Positions 1 to 8,118 of a DNA stretch of 64,000 nucleotides are shown piece by piece. Where the stretch lies: positions 1-64,000 of the forward strand of contig DAHWNZ010000009.1 of assembly GCA_027339635.1 (NCBI GenBank), written 5' to 3'. Within the stretch, counting starts at the first letter, position 1. Each line of letters opens with the position of its first letter. Origin of the DNA: AG-12 sp027339635. GTDB taxonomy: Bacteria > Chloroflexota > Dormibacteria > Aeolococcales > Bog-877. Made by a program: the position numbers and the translations under genes. The notes beneath the pieces were generated by a model. That model searched no databases. It saw nothing but the letters and a program-made list of their open reading frames with translations, and had not been told where the DNA came from.

Positions 1-183
1 TCGTGGGCACTCGAAGCCTCCCTGGAACTCCGGCAGAGCGCTTCTTCACTTACAGCTGATTGCTGGAAAAGCCGCTGCTAAGCAGCTCTTCACATGCCGG
101 ATTTTCGGTCAGTTTACAGCTCTTCTTCATTTGGGTAAAGCCAGGTAGAAGAGCTGCTAATGAACTCAAAAGTTGGTTGCCGG
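1..183. other. Non-coding stretch with short repeated motifs downstream of tRNA-Thr
   Basis: I see no convincing gene here. The 9-mer CAGCTCTTC occurs near 83 and near 117 and in inverted form near 148. The outer copies form a perfect 11-base inverted repeat (81-91 and 148-158). The stretch lies just past the 3' end of the minus-strand tRNA-Thr. It could be a tRNA trailer or terminator region, or the decayed edge of something beyond the window. No U-tract follows the repeat. Confidence 0.35.
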
Positions 184-255
184 AGCCCAGGGCGGGGATT
201 GAACCCGCGACCTCTTCCTTACCAAGGAAGCGCTCTACCACTGAGCTACCTGGGC
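184..255 (-). tRNA. tRNA-Thr (anticodon GGT)
   Basis: Read on the minus strand, the sequence folds into a complete cloverleaf. The acceptor stem is GCCCAGG with CCTGGGC, the anticodon stem is CTTCC/GGAAG with loop TTGGTAA (anticodon GGT), and the T arm contains GGTTCAATCC. The discriminator base is T and CCA is not encoded. The gene lies one base downstream of tRNA-Tyr on the same strand, so the two are probably processed from one transcript. Confidence 0.95.
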
Positions 256-256
256 G

Positions 257-338
257 TGGGCGGGAGAGGATTCGAACCTCTGAAGGCGTAGCCAGCTGAT
301 TTACAGTCAGCCCCGTTTGACCACTTCGGTACCCGCCC
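257..338 (-). tRNA. tRNA-Tyr (anticodon GTA)
   Basis: This is a class II tRNA with a long variable arm. Acceptor GGGCGGG pairs with CCCGCCC, the anticodon loop CTGTAAA carries GTA, and the T arm contains GGTTCGAATCC. The discriminator is A and CCA is not encoded. A TATACT box ends only seven bases before the mature 5' end, so transcription should start at or very near the first base of the tRNA. Confidence 0.95.
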
Positions 339-345
339 GCTGGCG

Positions 346-351
346 AGTATA
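346..351 (-). promoter_or_regulatory. -10 box for the tRNA-Tyr/tRNA-Thr unit
   Basis: TATACT on the minus strand matches the sigma-70 -10 consensus in five of six positions. It sits seven bases before the mature tRNA-Tyr 5' end. No convincing -35 hexamer is seen at 16-18 bases upstream. Confidence 0.55.
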
Positions 352-416
352 CCGAGCTTGCTACGCTGAAACGATTCCGATCCCCTCACCCAGATTGATA
401 GCCGGAGGAGGCACCG

Positions 417-779
417 TTGGCAGATTTGGAAGCTGTGGCCCCCGCAACCTTTGAAGCCTTCTCCACACTCGACATCAGGGCGGGACGAGTGGTCGCGGCC
501 ACCGACTTCCGAGAAGCGCGCAAGCCGGCCATCAAGCTCCAGATCGACTTCGGCCCCCAGATCGGGATCCTTCAGTCGAGTGCCCAACTCACCCGCCACT
601 ACGATCCGGCGGCCCTGGTCGGGACCGAGGTGCTAGCTGTGGTCAACCTTCCGCCCCGCAGGATTGCGGGCTTCAAGAGCCAGGTGCTGGTCCTGGGCGT
701 GGTGAACCCGTCAGATCCGGAAGAGGTCGTGCTCGTCAGGCCGGACCGCACTGGTACCGCGGGGTGGCGGCTCGGGTGA
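417..779 (+). CDS. csaA: CsaA-like tRNA-binding domain protein
   Basis: The 120-residue protein is a single EMAPII/CsaA-type OB fold. It matches my memory of Bacillus subtilis CsaA along its whole length, including RKPAIKL, SSAQLT and LPPRRIAGFKS. CsaA is a small dimeric export-related chaperone and tRNA-binding domain protein of the cytoplasm. I chose the TTG start at 417 because GGAGGAG lies at 404-410, six bases upstream, and because the family begins just before the FEAFSTLDIRAG-type strand. It stands alone between the tRNA genes and the stress island. The family is certain; its physiological partner here is not. Confidence 0.9.
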   Translation: MADLEAVAPATFEAFSTLDIRAGRVVAATDFREARKPAIKLQIDFGPQIGILQSSAQLTRHYDPAALVGTEVLAVVNLPPRRIAGFKSQVLVLGVVNPSDPEEVVLVRPDRTGTAGWRLG

Positions 780-893
780 GAGCAGGCGAACTCCGCCCCT
801 CGCTGGGCCGCCCGAACAGGATTCGAAATCCAAAGACGGTAAGATCCCCTTTGTGGAACAAGCGAAGTTCCCCCCAGCGCGAAGGAGATGGCA

Positions 894-1991
894 ATGAGCA
901 TCATGCGACGGATGTCGGACTTGGTCCAGCAGAAGGCCAACAAGGTCCTCGACAAGGCTGAGAACCCGGTGGAGGCGCTAGACCTCTCCTATCAGAAGCA
1001 GATGGAGGGGCTGCAGCAGGTGAAGCGCAGCGTCGCCGACGTCCTCACCTCGGAGAAGCGCCTTGAGATGCAACAGGCTCAACTGCGCCAGAGCCAGGAG
1101 AAGCTCCAGGGGCAGGCCAAGCTCGCCCTCCAACAGGGGCGCGAGGATCTGGCCAGACTGGCCCTGACCAGGGCTCAGGACGCCCAGACTCAGGCCGACA
1201 ACCTTCAGGCGCAGATCGTCCAGTTGAAGGACCAGGAGCAGAAGCTGGAGATCACCGCTCAGAAGCTGCAGGCCAAGGTGGAGGCCTTCCGGACCCAGCG
1301 CGAGACCATGAAGGCTCAGTACTCCGCCGCCAAGGCCTCCACCCAGGTCGGCGAGGCCGTCACCGGGCTCAGCGAGCACATGGCCGATGTGAACATGATG
1401 ATGGAGCGGGCCCAGGACAAGACCCAGCAGATGCAAGCCAGAGCGGCCGCCGTCGACAGCCTGGTGGACAGCGGGACCCTCGACACTATCGGCATCAGCT
1501 CAGGTGATGACATCGAGCGCCAGTTGCAAAGTGGCCTGACCGAATCCCAGGTGGATGCGCAACTGGCGGCGATGAAGCAGGAGATGCTGCCGGCCGCCGC
1601 GCCCGCACCCCGAATCGAAGCCCCCGCTCAACCAGCAGCCCAGCCGGCGCCTCAGGCGCCGCCGAGTGGCAATCCCGGGCCGGTAGGAGACAGCATCGTG
1701 GTTAGGATCCAGGGAGAGGATCAGTACCGCCTCAGCGTCAGCGAACGGCCCCAGCTGGAACCACTGGACAAGGCTCTGTCTCAAGCCATAGCCGGTCAGG
1801 ACCAGGAGGGCTACACGACCGCCCTGGCCAATCTTCTGAGCTTCGTGAGATCGCACGGCACCAAGGTGGCCGACGATCAGCTGGAGAGCTCGGACGTCAT
1901 GCTTCCGTCGCAGGACATGACTCTCGAGGAGGCGACGGCACTCATGTCCGAGGACGGCGACGTGGTCGAGGCCGGTAACCAGCAGGCCTGA
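894..1991 (+). CDS. pspA: PspA/IM30 protein fused to a C-terminal PspAA domain
   Basis: Residues 1-232 form the long coiled-coil PspA/IM30 domain, which binds stressed membranes and oligomerises. An Ala/Pro/Gln-rich linker follows at about 233-264. Residues 265-360 match the PspA-associated PspAA domain, with IVVRIQGEDQYRL and a PSQDMTLEEA-type tail. PspAA is usually a separate small protein in Actinobacteria, so this is a fusion. I prefer the ATG at 894 over 888: GAAGGAG (881-887) directly abuts 888 but is well spaced from 894, and the protein then begins MSIMRRMSDL like other family members. A small GGATT/AATCC palindrome and a TAAGAT box lie at 819-845 upstream. PspAB and HtpX follow on the other strand. 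Confidence 0.93.
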   Translation: MSIMRRMSDLVQQKANKVLDKAENPVEALDLSYQKQMEGLQQVKRSVADVLTSEKRLEMQQAQLRQSQEKLQGQAKLALQQGREDLARLALTRAQDAQTQADNLQAQIVQLKDQEQKLEITAQKLQAKVEAFRTQRETMKAQYSAAKASTQVGEAVTGLSEHMADVNMMMERAQDKTQQMQARAAAVDSLVDSGTLDTIGISSGDDIERQLQSGLTESQVDAQLAAMKQEMLPAAAPAPRIEAPAQPAAQPAPQAPPSGNPGPVGDSIVVRIQGEDQYRLSVSERPQLEPLDKALSQAIAGQDQEGYTTALANLLSFVRSHGTKVADDQLESSDVMLPSQDMTLEEATALMSEDGDVVEAGNQQA

Positions 1992-2039
1992 TCCCAAGGT
2001 CGCAAGCTTCGGGGAAATCCCCGCTCGGAGCCCAGAGGC

Positions 2040-2615
2040 TCAGACCGGCACGCCCCACAAGGCGTACCAGCGCTCAAGATTCGGTTCGACTGGCAGCTCG
2101 TTCTTGGCCACGGCGGCCAGCCGCATCTCGGCGGCGTTGTCGCGCCGGTGGTCCCCGCTCGGGATGAACGGATAGAAGGTGGCCTCCTTGTACCCGTAAA
2201 TCCAGTACACCGACCTCCCGCCGTCGCGGAAGGGGAAGACCGCCGCCAGAAGGCAGTCGCCAAGTCCCTCGTCGAGCAGCCCCATGGCGACCGCGTGAAT
2301 GCCGGCGAGGACGGCCTCAAAGTCGGCACCATCCACCACCAACCATTCGAAGCCCAGATCGTCCTTGACCTCTCTCACCTTCAGCGCGTCATCCGGGGCG
2401 GTCGAGTCCTGAAGTTTGAGCATGGACACTGTGTCCGTAGTCAGCTGTTGGAACCGGCCTGAGGGCAGCGACCGGAAGACGATGCCGACCCGGTTGGCCG
2501 GCTCCAACCCCCCCTCGGTCTGGAGCGAGAGTAGAGCGGTGCTCATGGCAAAGATCTTGTCCTCGTTGGACTTCGGGAGTTTGGTGCGACCGATGAGCGA
2601 GTCGAGGAACCCCAC
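2040..2615 (-). CDS. PspAB-like PspA-associated protein
   Basis: The 191-residue soluble protein begins MGFLDSLIGRTK and ends in a conserved WYALWG-type segment. This agrees with the PspA-associated PspAB family as I remember it, which is typically found beside htpX. Its biochemical role is not established. It starts at GTG, and an AGAGG ribosome site overlaps the end of htpX, so the two are translated from one message (htpX first). Location between htpX and a PspA-PspAA fusion supports a role in membrane-stress surveillance. Family assignment rests on remembered motif similarity plus context. Confidence 0.75.
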   Translation of the reverse strand: MGFLDSLIGRTKLPKSNEDKIFAMSTALLSLQTEGGLEPANRVGIVFRSLPSGRFQQLTTDTVSMLKLQDSTAPDDALKVREVKDDLGFEWLVVDGADFEAVLAGIHAVAMGLLDEGLGDCLLAAVFPFRDGGRSVYWIYGYKEATFYPFIPSGDHRRDNAAEMRLAAVAKNELPVEPNLERWYALWGVPV

Positions 2616-2627
2616 GACCTGGGGCCT

Positions 2628-3557
2628 CTACCCGGAGAGGCGAGACTGCAGCTCCTGCAGCTTCGCCAGCCGGTGCTCCAGGGATGGATGGGTCGAGAAC
2701 ATCTCGGCCAACGTGTTCTTCCCGACCCTGACCGCTGGGAAGATCATGAGAGCGTTGGCGGCCTGCACCTGCCTCAGATCACGGTCCGGGATCCTGGTCA
2801 TGGTCCCACTGATCTTCTGCAACGCCGACGCCAGCTGGGACGGGTCCTGGGTGATGATCGCGGAGCCCCGGTCGGCGGCGTACTCGCGGTAGCGAGAGAG
2901 AGCGCGGATGAGGACGAAGCTGATGGCCCAGACCACCGCGGCCACCAGGATTATCAGAATCATCCCCTCCCCCTCATCACCCCCTCGGCCGCGGCCGTAG
3001 CCACCGCCGCCATACCCGCCGAAGCCGCCGAACATGCCGAACCACAGCCCCGACTGAACAATAAGGGAGGCTACGGTCGCAAAGAAACCGGCCATCGCCA
3101 TCACCTTGACATCCCGGTGGATCACGTGGCTCAGCTCATGGGCCAGCACCGCCTCCAGCTCCTTTGGCTCAAGCTGGTTGAGGATCCCGGTCGTAACCGC
3201 GATGACCGAGTTCTTGGGATTGCGGCCGGTGGCGAGGGCGTTGGGAACACGGGACTGGATGACCGCCACCTTCGGCATCGGAACACCGGTCATCTGGGCC
3301 AGCCGCCCCACGATGTCATAGAGCTGCGGATACTGCTGCGGGGTGACCATCTGCGCCTTGAGCGCCGTCAGCACCATTCGATCGGAGAAGTAGTACTGGG
3401 CCACCAGCAGCACGACCACCACGACCAGAATCGTGGCCAGCTCCACCCGGAGCAGAAGCAGGACGCCGACGAATATGAGGTAGACGACGGCCAGGAGGAA
3501 CAGGGTCAAGACCATGCGGAACGTCAGCCCGCGGTCGGCACCCAATTTGCGCTGCAT
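2628..3557 (-). CDS. htpX: HtpX-like M48 membrane zinc metalloprotease
   Basis: The 309-residue protein has two N-terminal membrane segments (about 14-36 and 40-57). The zinc site is HELSH at 140-144 with the third ligand Glu225 in EYAADR. Two further hydrophobic segments lie at about 152-175 and 199-218. A Gly/Tyr-rich stretch at 177-197 sits between them. HtpX-type proteases degrade damaged membrane proteins facing the cytoplasm. The ATG is preceded by AGAGGTG. A TATATA sequence just before it may be the -10 box. It is co-directional with the PspAB gene and divergent from the second PspA. Confidence 0.95.
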   Translation of the reverse strand: MQRKLGADRGLTFRMVLTLFLLAVVYLIFVGVLLLLRVELATILVVVVVLLVAQYYFSDRMVLTALKAQMVTPQQYPQLYDIVGRLAQMTGVPMPKVAVIQSRVPNALATGRNPKNSVIAVTTGILNQLEPKELEAVLAHELSHVIHRDVKVMAMAGFFATVASLIVQSGLWFGMFGGFGGYGGGGYGRGRGGDEGEGMILIILVAAVVWAISFVLIRALSRYREYAADRGSAIITQDPSQLASALQKISGTMTRIPDRDLRQVQAANALMIFPAVRVGKNTLAEMFSTHPSLEHRLAKLQELQSRLSG

Positions 3558-3777
3558 AGCACCTCTTATATACCCGCTAGCTTAGAGTTCGCGCAGAGTC
3601 GAACCCGCGGTCCGAATCGATCTCGGGGCCGGCGCCGCTTTATGTTGCTTGACGTTAACATGACCGCAGGGATCCTGGAGCGTCCCATGGGAGCGCCACA
3701 ACTCAATGCCGGAACTAGAACTCGCGCTGGAAGCTGCGGTCGCCTGCGCCGCCTTGGTGGTCGGCTGGAGGTCACGC

Positions 3778-4539
3778 GTGGGTCGGCGGCTGCGCCAAAT
3801 CGTGGAGCAGAAGGTCGGGCACCGCCTGGACCGAGCTGAGAATCCAGTGGAGGCCCTTGACCTCTCGTACCGCAAGCAGCGAGAGGCCCTGCAGTCGGTG
3901 AGGAGGGGGATCGCGGAGGTGGTGACCTCCCAGAAGAGGCTCGAGATTCAGGTGGCCCAGCTGCGCCAGGCAGACACTCGCCTCCGGGATCAGGCCAGGA
4001 GAGCACTTCAAGAGGGGCGTGAGGATCTCGCCCGCCTGGCCCTGACCCGCGCCGCCGACACCGCGGGACAGATCGCGTCGATTCAACAACAGATCGCCCA
4101 GATCAACCAGCAAGAGCTGGCCCTCGAGGCCACCTCGCAGAAGCTTGAGTCGAGGGTTATGGCCTTCAAGACCAGAAGGGACACCATCAGTGCCCAGTAT
4201 TCCGCTGCCCGGGCTTCGGCCAAGATCGGGGAGACGGTGACGGGCCTCTCGGCCGACCTGGGCGGGGTCGGCCGGAGCCTGGAGAGGATTCAGGAGAAGA
4301 CCAGCCAGATGCAGGCCAGAGCAGCCGCCCTGGAGCAGCTCATGGACCAGAGCACACTTGGTACCCTAGGGCCCTATTCCGAGGACGACATCGACCGGGA
4401 GCTTCGGCTCGGTGCGGCCAACGCATCAGTCGAAGCTGAACTCTCAAGGCTGCGCCGGGAGGCCCTCGCCTCCTCACCAGAACACGCCCGCATCGCTGGA
4501 GCACCGACCGCCGACGTCAATTCCGAGAAGGGAGGATAG
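3778..4539 (+). CDS. Second PspA/IM30 family protein, without PspAA domain
   Basis: The 253-residue protein is a paralogue of the first PspA, sharing the ENPVEALDLSY segment and the extended coiled coil, but it stops after the PspA domain. An open frame reaches back to an ATG at 3706 and would add 24 residues including a hydrophobic run. I prefer the GTG at 3778: GGAGG lies at 3767-3771, six bases upstream, and the resulting N-terminus aligns with the first PspA. It is followed after five bases by a small membrane-protein gene. Two PspA proteins in one locus suggest hetero-oligomers or different triggers; this is inference. Confidence 0.88.
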   Translation: MGRRLRQIVEQKVGHRLDRAENPVEALDLSYRKQREALQSVRRGIAEVVTSQKRLEIQVAQLRQADTRLRDQARRALQEGREDLARLALTRAADTAGQIASIQQQIAQINQQELALEATSQKLESRVMAFKTRRDTISAQYSAARASAKIGETVTGLSADLGGVGRSLERIQEKTSQMQARAAALEQLMDQSTLGTLGPYSEDDIDRELRLGAANASVEAELSRLRREALASSPEHARIAGAPTADVNSEKGG

Positions 4540-4544
4540 GATCA

Positions 4545-4805
4545 ATGCTGCACGTCATCGCTTTCATCGTCATCGGTGTGGTAATCGGCGCCCTGTTCAT
4601 ACGGCAGTCGCGCGGAGCCGCCGCCACCATCAGGGTCATCGGCGGCCTGGTCGGAAGCCTGCTCGGCGGGTTTGTGTCCCTCGCCATCCTTGGTTCTGGC
4701 ACCACCAAGGGCAAGTACGGCAGCCTCCTGATCGCGATCGTCGTCGCGCTCATCCTTTCCGCCCTGGCTGCTCGGGGGAGCCAGCCCTCCTCCTCGCGGC
4801 GCTGA
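4545..4805 (+). CDS. Small membrane protein, possibly GlsB/YeaQ/YmgE-like
   Basis: The 86-residue protein has three hydrophobic segments (about 3-18, 28-50 and 59-76) separated by Gly-rich turns, and a Ser/Arg-rich tail. The pattern resembles the GlsB/YeaQ/YmgE stress-response membrane family, but similarity is weak. The start is secure, with GGAGG in the short spacer after the second PspA gene, so the two are co-translated. It could serve as a membrane partner for that PspA; this is inference from position. Confidence 0.7.
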   Translation: MLHVIAFIVIGVVIGALFIRQSRGAAATIRVIGGLVGSLLGGFVSLAILGSGTTKGKYGSLLIAIVVALILSALAARGSQPSSSRR

Positions 4806-4820
4806 GCCGGCGCGCAGGGA

Positions 4821-4872
4821 GCCGACGCCGCGGCTAAGGCATAGGGTCAGCCTCTGCCGCCGCGGCGTCGGC
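4821..4872. terminator. 14-base perfect inverted repeat at the ribF 3' end
   Basis: Arms at 4821-4834 and 4859-4872 are perfectly complementary (GCCGACGCCGCGGC and its complement), with a 24-base loop that contains the ribF stop codon. The repeat lies between convergent genes and could stop transcription from both sides. There is no U-tract, so it may be a factor-dependent or processing structure. Confidence 0.5.
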
Positions 4873-5781
4873 ACGCATCTGCTCGACTAAGGCAGCCTCC
4901 GAGGGGAACGTCTCCTGTGCGCGCAGCCGCGTTCCCACCTCCACCTCCAGAGCGGACCCGTAGAGGTCCCCGACCGGGCGCAGGCAGTGAACCTCGAACT
5001 TCAACTCCCCCGCCCCGTACTGGGGGCGAGTGCCGATGCTGCCCACGGCGGGACAGTGGGCTCCATCCGGCAAGCGCACTCGCATCGTGTAAACCCCATC
5101 CGGGGGCAAGGCCTGGAGCGGGTCCAGGCGCAGGTTGGCGGTCGGGAAGCCGAGCTTACGCCCCCGCCCGTCGCCATGCTCGACCACCCCCTCCACCACG
5201 AACCGGTGGCCCAGCATGGCGGCCACGGCCCGCATGTCCCCAGCCTGCAGCAGGGCGCGGATGGCGCTGCTGCTGACGACCGCGCCCAAGGCCTCGATCG
5301 GCGGCACAACCACAAGCCGGAGGCCCTCCCTGGTGCAGTACTCCTGCAAAAAGGGGAGCCGGCCCGCTCCTCCCCGCCCGATGGAGACCCTGGGCCCGGC
5401 CACCACGGCCACGATCCGGTACCGAGCCCGCAGGCGGGCCAAAAACTCCTCGGGCAGAAGCTGGCGGAGCCGCTCCGCGAACGGCATGGTCAGGATGAGG
5501 TCGGCGCCCACTGCGTGCAACAGCCGGCGACGCACCTCGGGTGGGGTCAGCAGACTAAGCTCTGGTCGAGGGCTCAGGACCATCCTGGGATGAGGAACGA
5601 ACGTAGCCGCGAGAACCTTCCCCCCATCAGCGTGCGCGACCTCGACGGCGGCCGAGATCAGCCGTTGGTGCCCGAGGTGAACCCCGTCAAAGTTGCCGAC
5701 CACGAGCACCACGGACCGAGTGGAGGGGGTCGCCTCCGGTGAGGGCAAGCCGAAGTCCACAGAGTGTTCCATCCCGACCAA
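4834..5781 (-). CDS. ribF: Bifunctional riboflavin kinase/FAD synthetase
   Basis: The 315-residue protein has the N-terminal FAD synthetase nucleotidyltransferase domain with GNFDGVHLGH. The C-terminal riboflavin kinase domain has GRGRKLGFPTAN, the usual GxxxGxPTAN signature. It makes FMN and then FAD from riboflavin in the cytoplasm. It is the last gene of the nusA-infB operon, after truB, a common arrangement. The start may be TTG at 5781 or ATG at 5772; neither has a well-placed ribosome site. Confidence 0.96.
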   Translation of the reverse strand: MVGMEHSVDFGLPSPEATPSTRSVVLVVGNFDGVHLGHQRLISAAVEVAHADGGKVLAATFVPHPRMVLSPRPELSLLTPPEVRRRLLHAVGADLILTMPFAERLRQLLPEEFLARLRARYRIVAVVAGPRVSIGRGGAGRLPFLQEYCTREGLRLVVVPPIEALGAVVSSSAIRALLQAGDMRAVAAMLGHRFVVEGVVEHGDGRGRKLGFPTANLRLDPLQALPPDGVYTMRVRLPDGAHCPAVGSIGTRPQYGAGELKFEVHCLRPVGDLYGSALEVEVGTRLRAQETFPSEAALVEQMRADAAAAEADPMP

Positions 5782-5793
5782 GTTCTGACCCGC

Positions 5794-6765
5794 TCAGCCT
5801 CCTAGGGGCAGCAGGACCTTGGTGGGGCGAAATCTCATTCCGGTCAGCTCGCCGACTGCCAGCAACCGGCCGTCGTGGGCATGTGCCCTGACCTCAACCG
5901 AACCGCCATCGGAGTCTTGCTGCCATCCCTCTGGCAGGCGCTGGATCCACACCCCCTGCCCCCGCTGGACCGCCATGGCGGAGCTCGCCAGCAGATCCAG
6001 GCGGGGAAGGTCCTGGAGCACGACCTCAGCTGGAAGCAGGAGCTCCCGGGGCTCGGCTGCGCCCGTGAGCTGGTCAAGGGTGACCGCATCCTCCAATTTG
6101 AAGGGGCCGTACTCGGTTCGCTCCAGCCAAGCCAGCACACCGCCGACCTCAAGGCGCTCCCCGAGGTCGGTCGCGAGGACACGCAAGTAGGTGCCCTTGC
6201 CGCAGACGACCTCCACCTCGGCGTCGGCCACCTCGCCAGGGGTGAAGCGGGTCAGCCGAATCGCTCGAATCTCGGCCGTGCGCGGCTTGCGCTCCACCGT
6301 CACGCCCTGCCGCGCCAGCTCATAGAGGTGCTTGCCCTGGTGGCGAACCGCTGAATGCATCGGCGGGATCTGCTGCACCAGCCCGACGAAACCCTCAAGG
6401 GCGGCGGCGACCGTCGCCTCGTTCAGGTGAGCCGCTGACGCCACAGTCCTGACCGCGCCCTCCAGGTCGCCCGTGTCGCTGACCTGCCCCAGCCTGAGTC
6501 TGGCATGGTATGTCTTGGGCTGGCGCAGAATGTTCTCCACCAGTCTCGTCGCCCGCCCCACGCAGAGCGGAAGCACGCCTGAGGCAGCCGGGTCCAGGGT
6601 GCCGGCGTGGCCCACATGGCGCTCCCGAAGCGCCTGCCGCGCCACCCTTATGGCGGCGAAGGAGGTTATCCCCTCAGGCTTGGCGAGGTTCAGAACCCCG
6701 GTCACCTGGGGCCCAACCTGGGCTCTGCGCACGGGGTTGGCAACAATCCCGGATCGGGTGCTCAT
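5794..6765 (-). CDS. truB: tRNA pseudouridine(55) synthase
   Basis: The 323-residue protein matches TruB throughout. The catalytic Asp lies in GHAGTLDPAASGVLPLCVG, and KTYHARLRLG and GKGTYLRVLATDLG are also family motifs. It converts U55 of the tRNA T loop to pseudouridine. The C-terminal part resembles a PUA-type RNA-binding domain. Its ATG overlaps the nrnA stop (ATGA), which indicates translational coupling. Confidence 0.97.
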   Translation of the reverse strand: MSTRSGIVANPVRRAQVGPQVTGVLNLAKPEGITSFAAIRVARQALRERHVGHAGTLDPAASGVLPLCVGRATRLVENILRQPKTYHARLRLGQVSDTGDLEGAVRTVASAAHLNEATVAAALEGFVGLVQQIPPMHSAVRHQGKHLYELARQGVTVERKPRTAEIRAIRLTRFTPGEVADAEVEVVCGKGTYLRVLATDLGERLEVGGVLAWLERTEYGPFKLEDAVTLDQLTGAAEPRELLLPAEVVLQDLPRLDLLASSAMAVQRGQGVWIQRLPEGWQQDSDGGSVEVRAHAHDGRLLAVGELTGMRFRPTKVLLPLGG

Positions 6766-7739
6766 TCGGCCCCTCCTTCATCTATCGCCGCCCGGGCCCT
6801 GGCGAGCACAATTTCCTCCAACTCCCCAATGGTCATCCGGACCTCCGCGCCCGCGGCCCGGAAGTGGCCGCCCCCTCCCACGTCGGCCACCAGGGAATAT
6901 GCCGCCAGCGCGCCCCGCGTGCGCACGCTGACCTTGCACAGTCGCTCCTCCTCCTCCTTGAAGAGAAGGGCGCACTCCATGCTGTCGAGCGACTGCAACA
7001 CGTCGATGATTCCTTCGGTCTCCTCCATCTGGGCGCCCGCCTGATCCAGCATCTCCTGGGTCACCTCGCTCCAGATGAGCCGCCCATTCAGCTCGTAACG
7101 TGCCGCGGCGGATGAGATCGCCTGGAGGCGGAGGGTCGTCATGGGTCTGGACTTGTAGCTCTTGAGTGCGACCCAGGCCACATCGGCGCCTAGATCCGCC
7201 AATTCGGCTCCCACGTGCAGCACGGCAGCCGTCGTGTTGTCGTGCCTAAATCCGCCGGTGTCGGTGAAGATGGCCGCGTACAAGTTGGTGGCGGCAGCGG
7301 GGCTGATCGTCGCCCCCCAAAGTCTCAGCACCTGATAGATGATCATGCCAGTGGCCGCGGACTCCTTCTCCACCACGCTCAGGTCCCCGAAGCCGTCGTT
7401 ACTGGCGTGGTGGTCGAACAGGATCGTGAGAGGTGCCTGGCTGACGCGCTGCGCCAGATGACCGAAGCGCCCGGGGCTGCCGGCGTCGAACGCGACCGCC
7501 ACCGCCTCAGGGGGAGGCTCCTCTTGGTTAACCATGTCATACCCCGGCAGATACGAGAGGTTTACGGGAACTGGCCTCGGAGCCCATACGCACGGATGCT
7601 TGCCAAGCTGTCTCAGGTAATCCGCGAACGCCAGAGCCGAGCCCAACGAGTCCGCATCAGCGTCCTTGTGAGCCACACAAAGGAAAGCGTCGTTGGTGTC
7701 GACCGCGCTCCGAATCCGCCCCAGCACCTCAGCGTCCAT
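6762..7739 (-). CDS. nrnA: DHH-family phosphoesterase, NrnA-like nanoRNase/pAp phosphatase
   Basis: About 325 residues with DHH and DHHA1 domains. Metal-binding motifs are HKDADADSLGS near the N-terminus, the DHH of LFDHHASN, and the C-terminal GGGHFRAAG. NrnA-type enzymes degrade 2-5-nt RNAs and dephosphorylate pAp. An rbfA-nrnA-truB order is common in Gram-positive-type operons. The frame opens at TTG 7751, but ATG 7739 gives an N-terminus closer to the family. The start overlaps rbfA either way. Confidence 0.92.
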   Translation of the reverse strand: MDAEVLGRIRSAVDTNDAFLCVAHKDADADSLGSALAFADYLRQLGKHPCVWAPRPVPVNLSYLPGYDMVNQEEPPPEAVAVAFDAGSPGRFGHLAQRVSQAPLTILFDHHASNDGFGDLSVVEKESAATGMIIYQVLRLWGATISPAAATNLYAAIFTDTGGFRHDNTTAAVLHVGAELADLGADVAWVALKSYKSRPMTTLRLQAISSAAARYELNGRLIWSEVTQEMLDQAGAQMEETEGIIDVLQSLDSMECALLFKEEEERLCKVSVRTRGALAAYSLVADVGGGGHFRAAGAEVRMTIGELEEIVLARARAAIDEGGAE

Positions 7740-8118
7740 TGGAGTCCGCAAGCCCGCCGTCGCGGGCCAGTTCGTTGAGGATCACCCCGACCCGAACCCC
7801 ATGTGCGATCGAGTCGTCCAAGCGGAAGACGAGGTGGGGCACCCGGCGCAGGTTCTCCAGGCGCTCACCCAGCAGGTGCCTCAGGTATCCCTCCATCCCG
7901 CGCAGCGTCTTGAGCGCCAGCTCTCGCTGGTTGTCATCGCCCAGAGGGCTCACCCGCACCTTGGCCTCGGAGAGGTCGCGGGTGCACTCGACCGCTATCA
8001 CGGTGACCAAGTCCAGCCTGGGATCCTTGACATCTCTTGCCAGCGCCATGGCGAGCTCCTGCTGCAGCTGGGCGTTGAGCCTGTCCATGCGGTACGGGCT
8101 TGTGCCCTCACGCGCCAC
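7729..8118 (-). CDS. rbfA: Ribosome-binding factor A
   Basis: The 129-residue protein has the single KH-like RbfA fold, with KDPRL, RVSPLG and a FRLDDSIAHG-type C-terminus. It aids 30S maturation by binding helix 1 of 16S rRNA. The frame is open upstream to 8178. The GTG at 8118 gives MAREGTSPYRMDRLNAQLQQ, which aligns with the usual RbfA N-terminus, and a G-rich stretch precedes it. It lies 115 bases after infB and overlaps nrnA. Confidence 0.94.
   Translation of the reverse strand: MAREGTSPYRMDRLNAQLQQELAMALARDVKDPRLDLVTVIAVECTRDLSEAKVRVSPLGDDNQRELALKTLRGMEGYLRHLLGERLENLRRVPHLVFRLDDSIAHGVRVGVILNELARDGGLADSNGR

Noticed and set aside
2673..3839. Long plus-strand frame across htpX
   Set aside because: It is the antisense shadow of htpX, rich in His, Asp and Arg, with no domain. 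HtpX on the other strand is certain.
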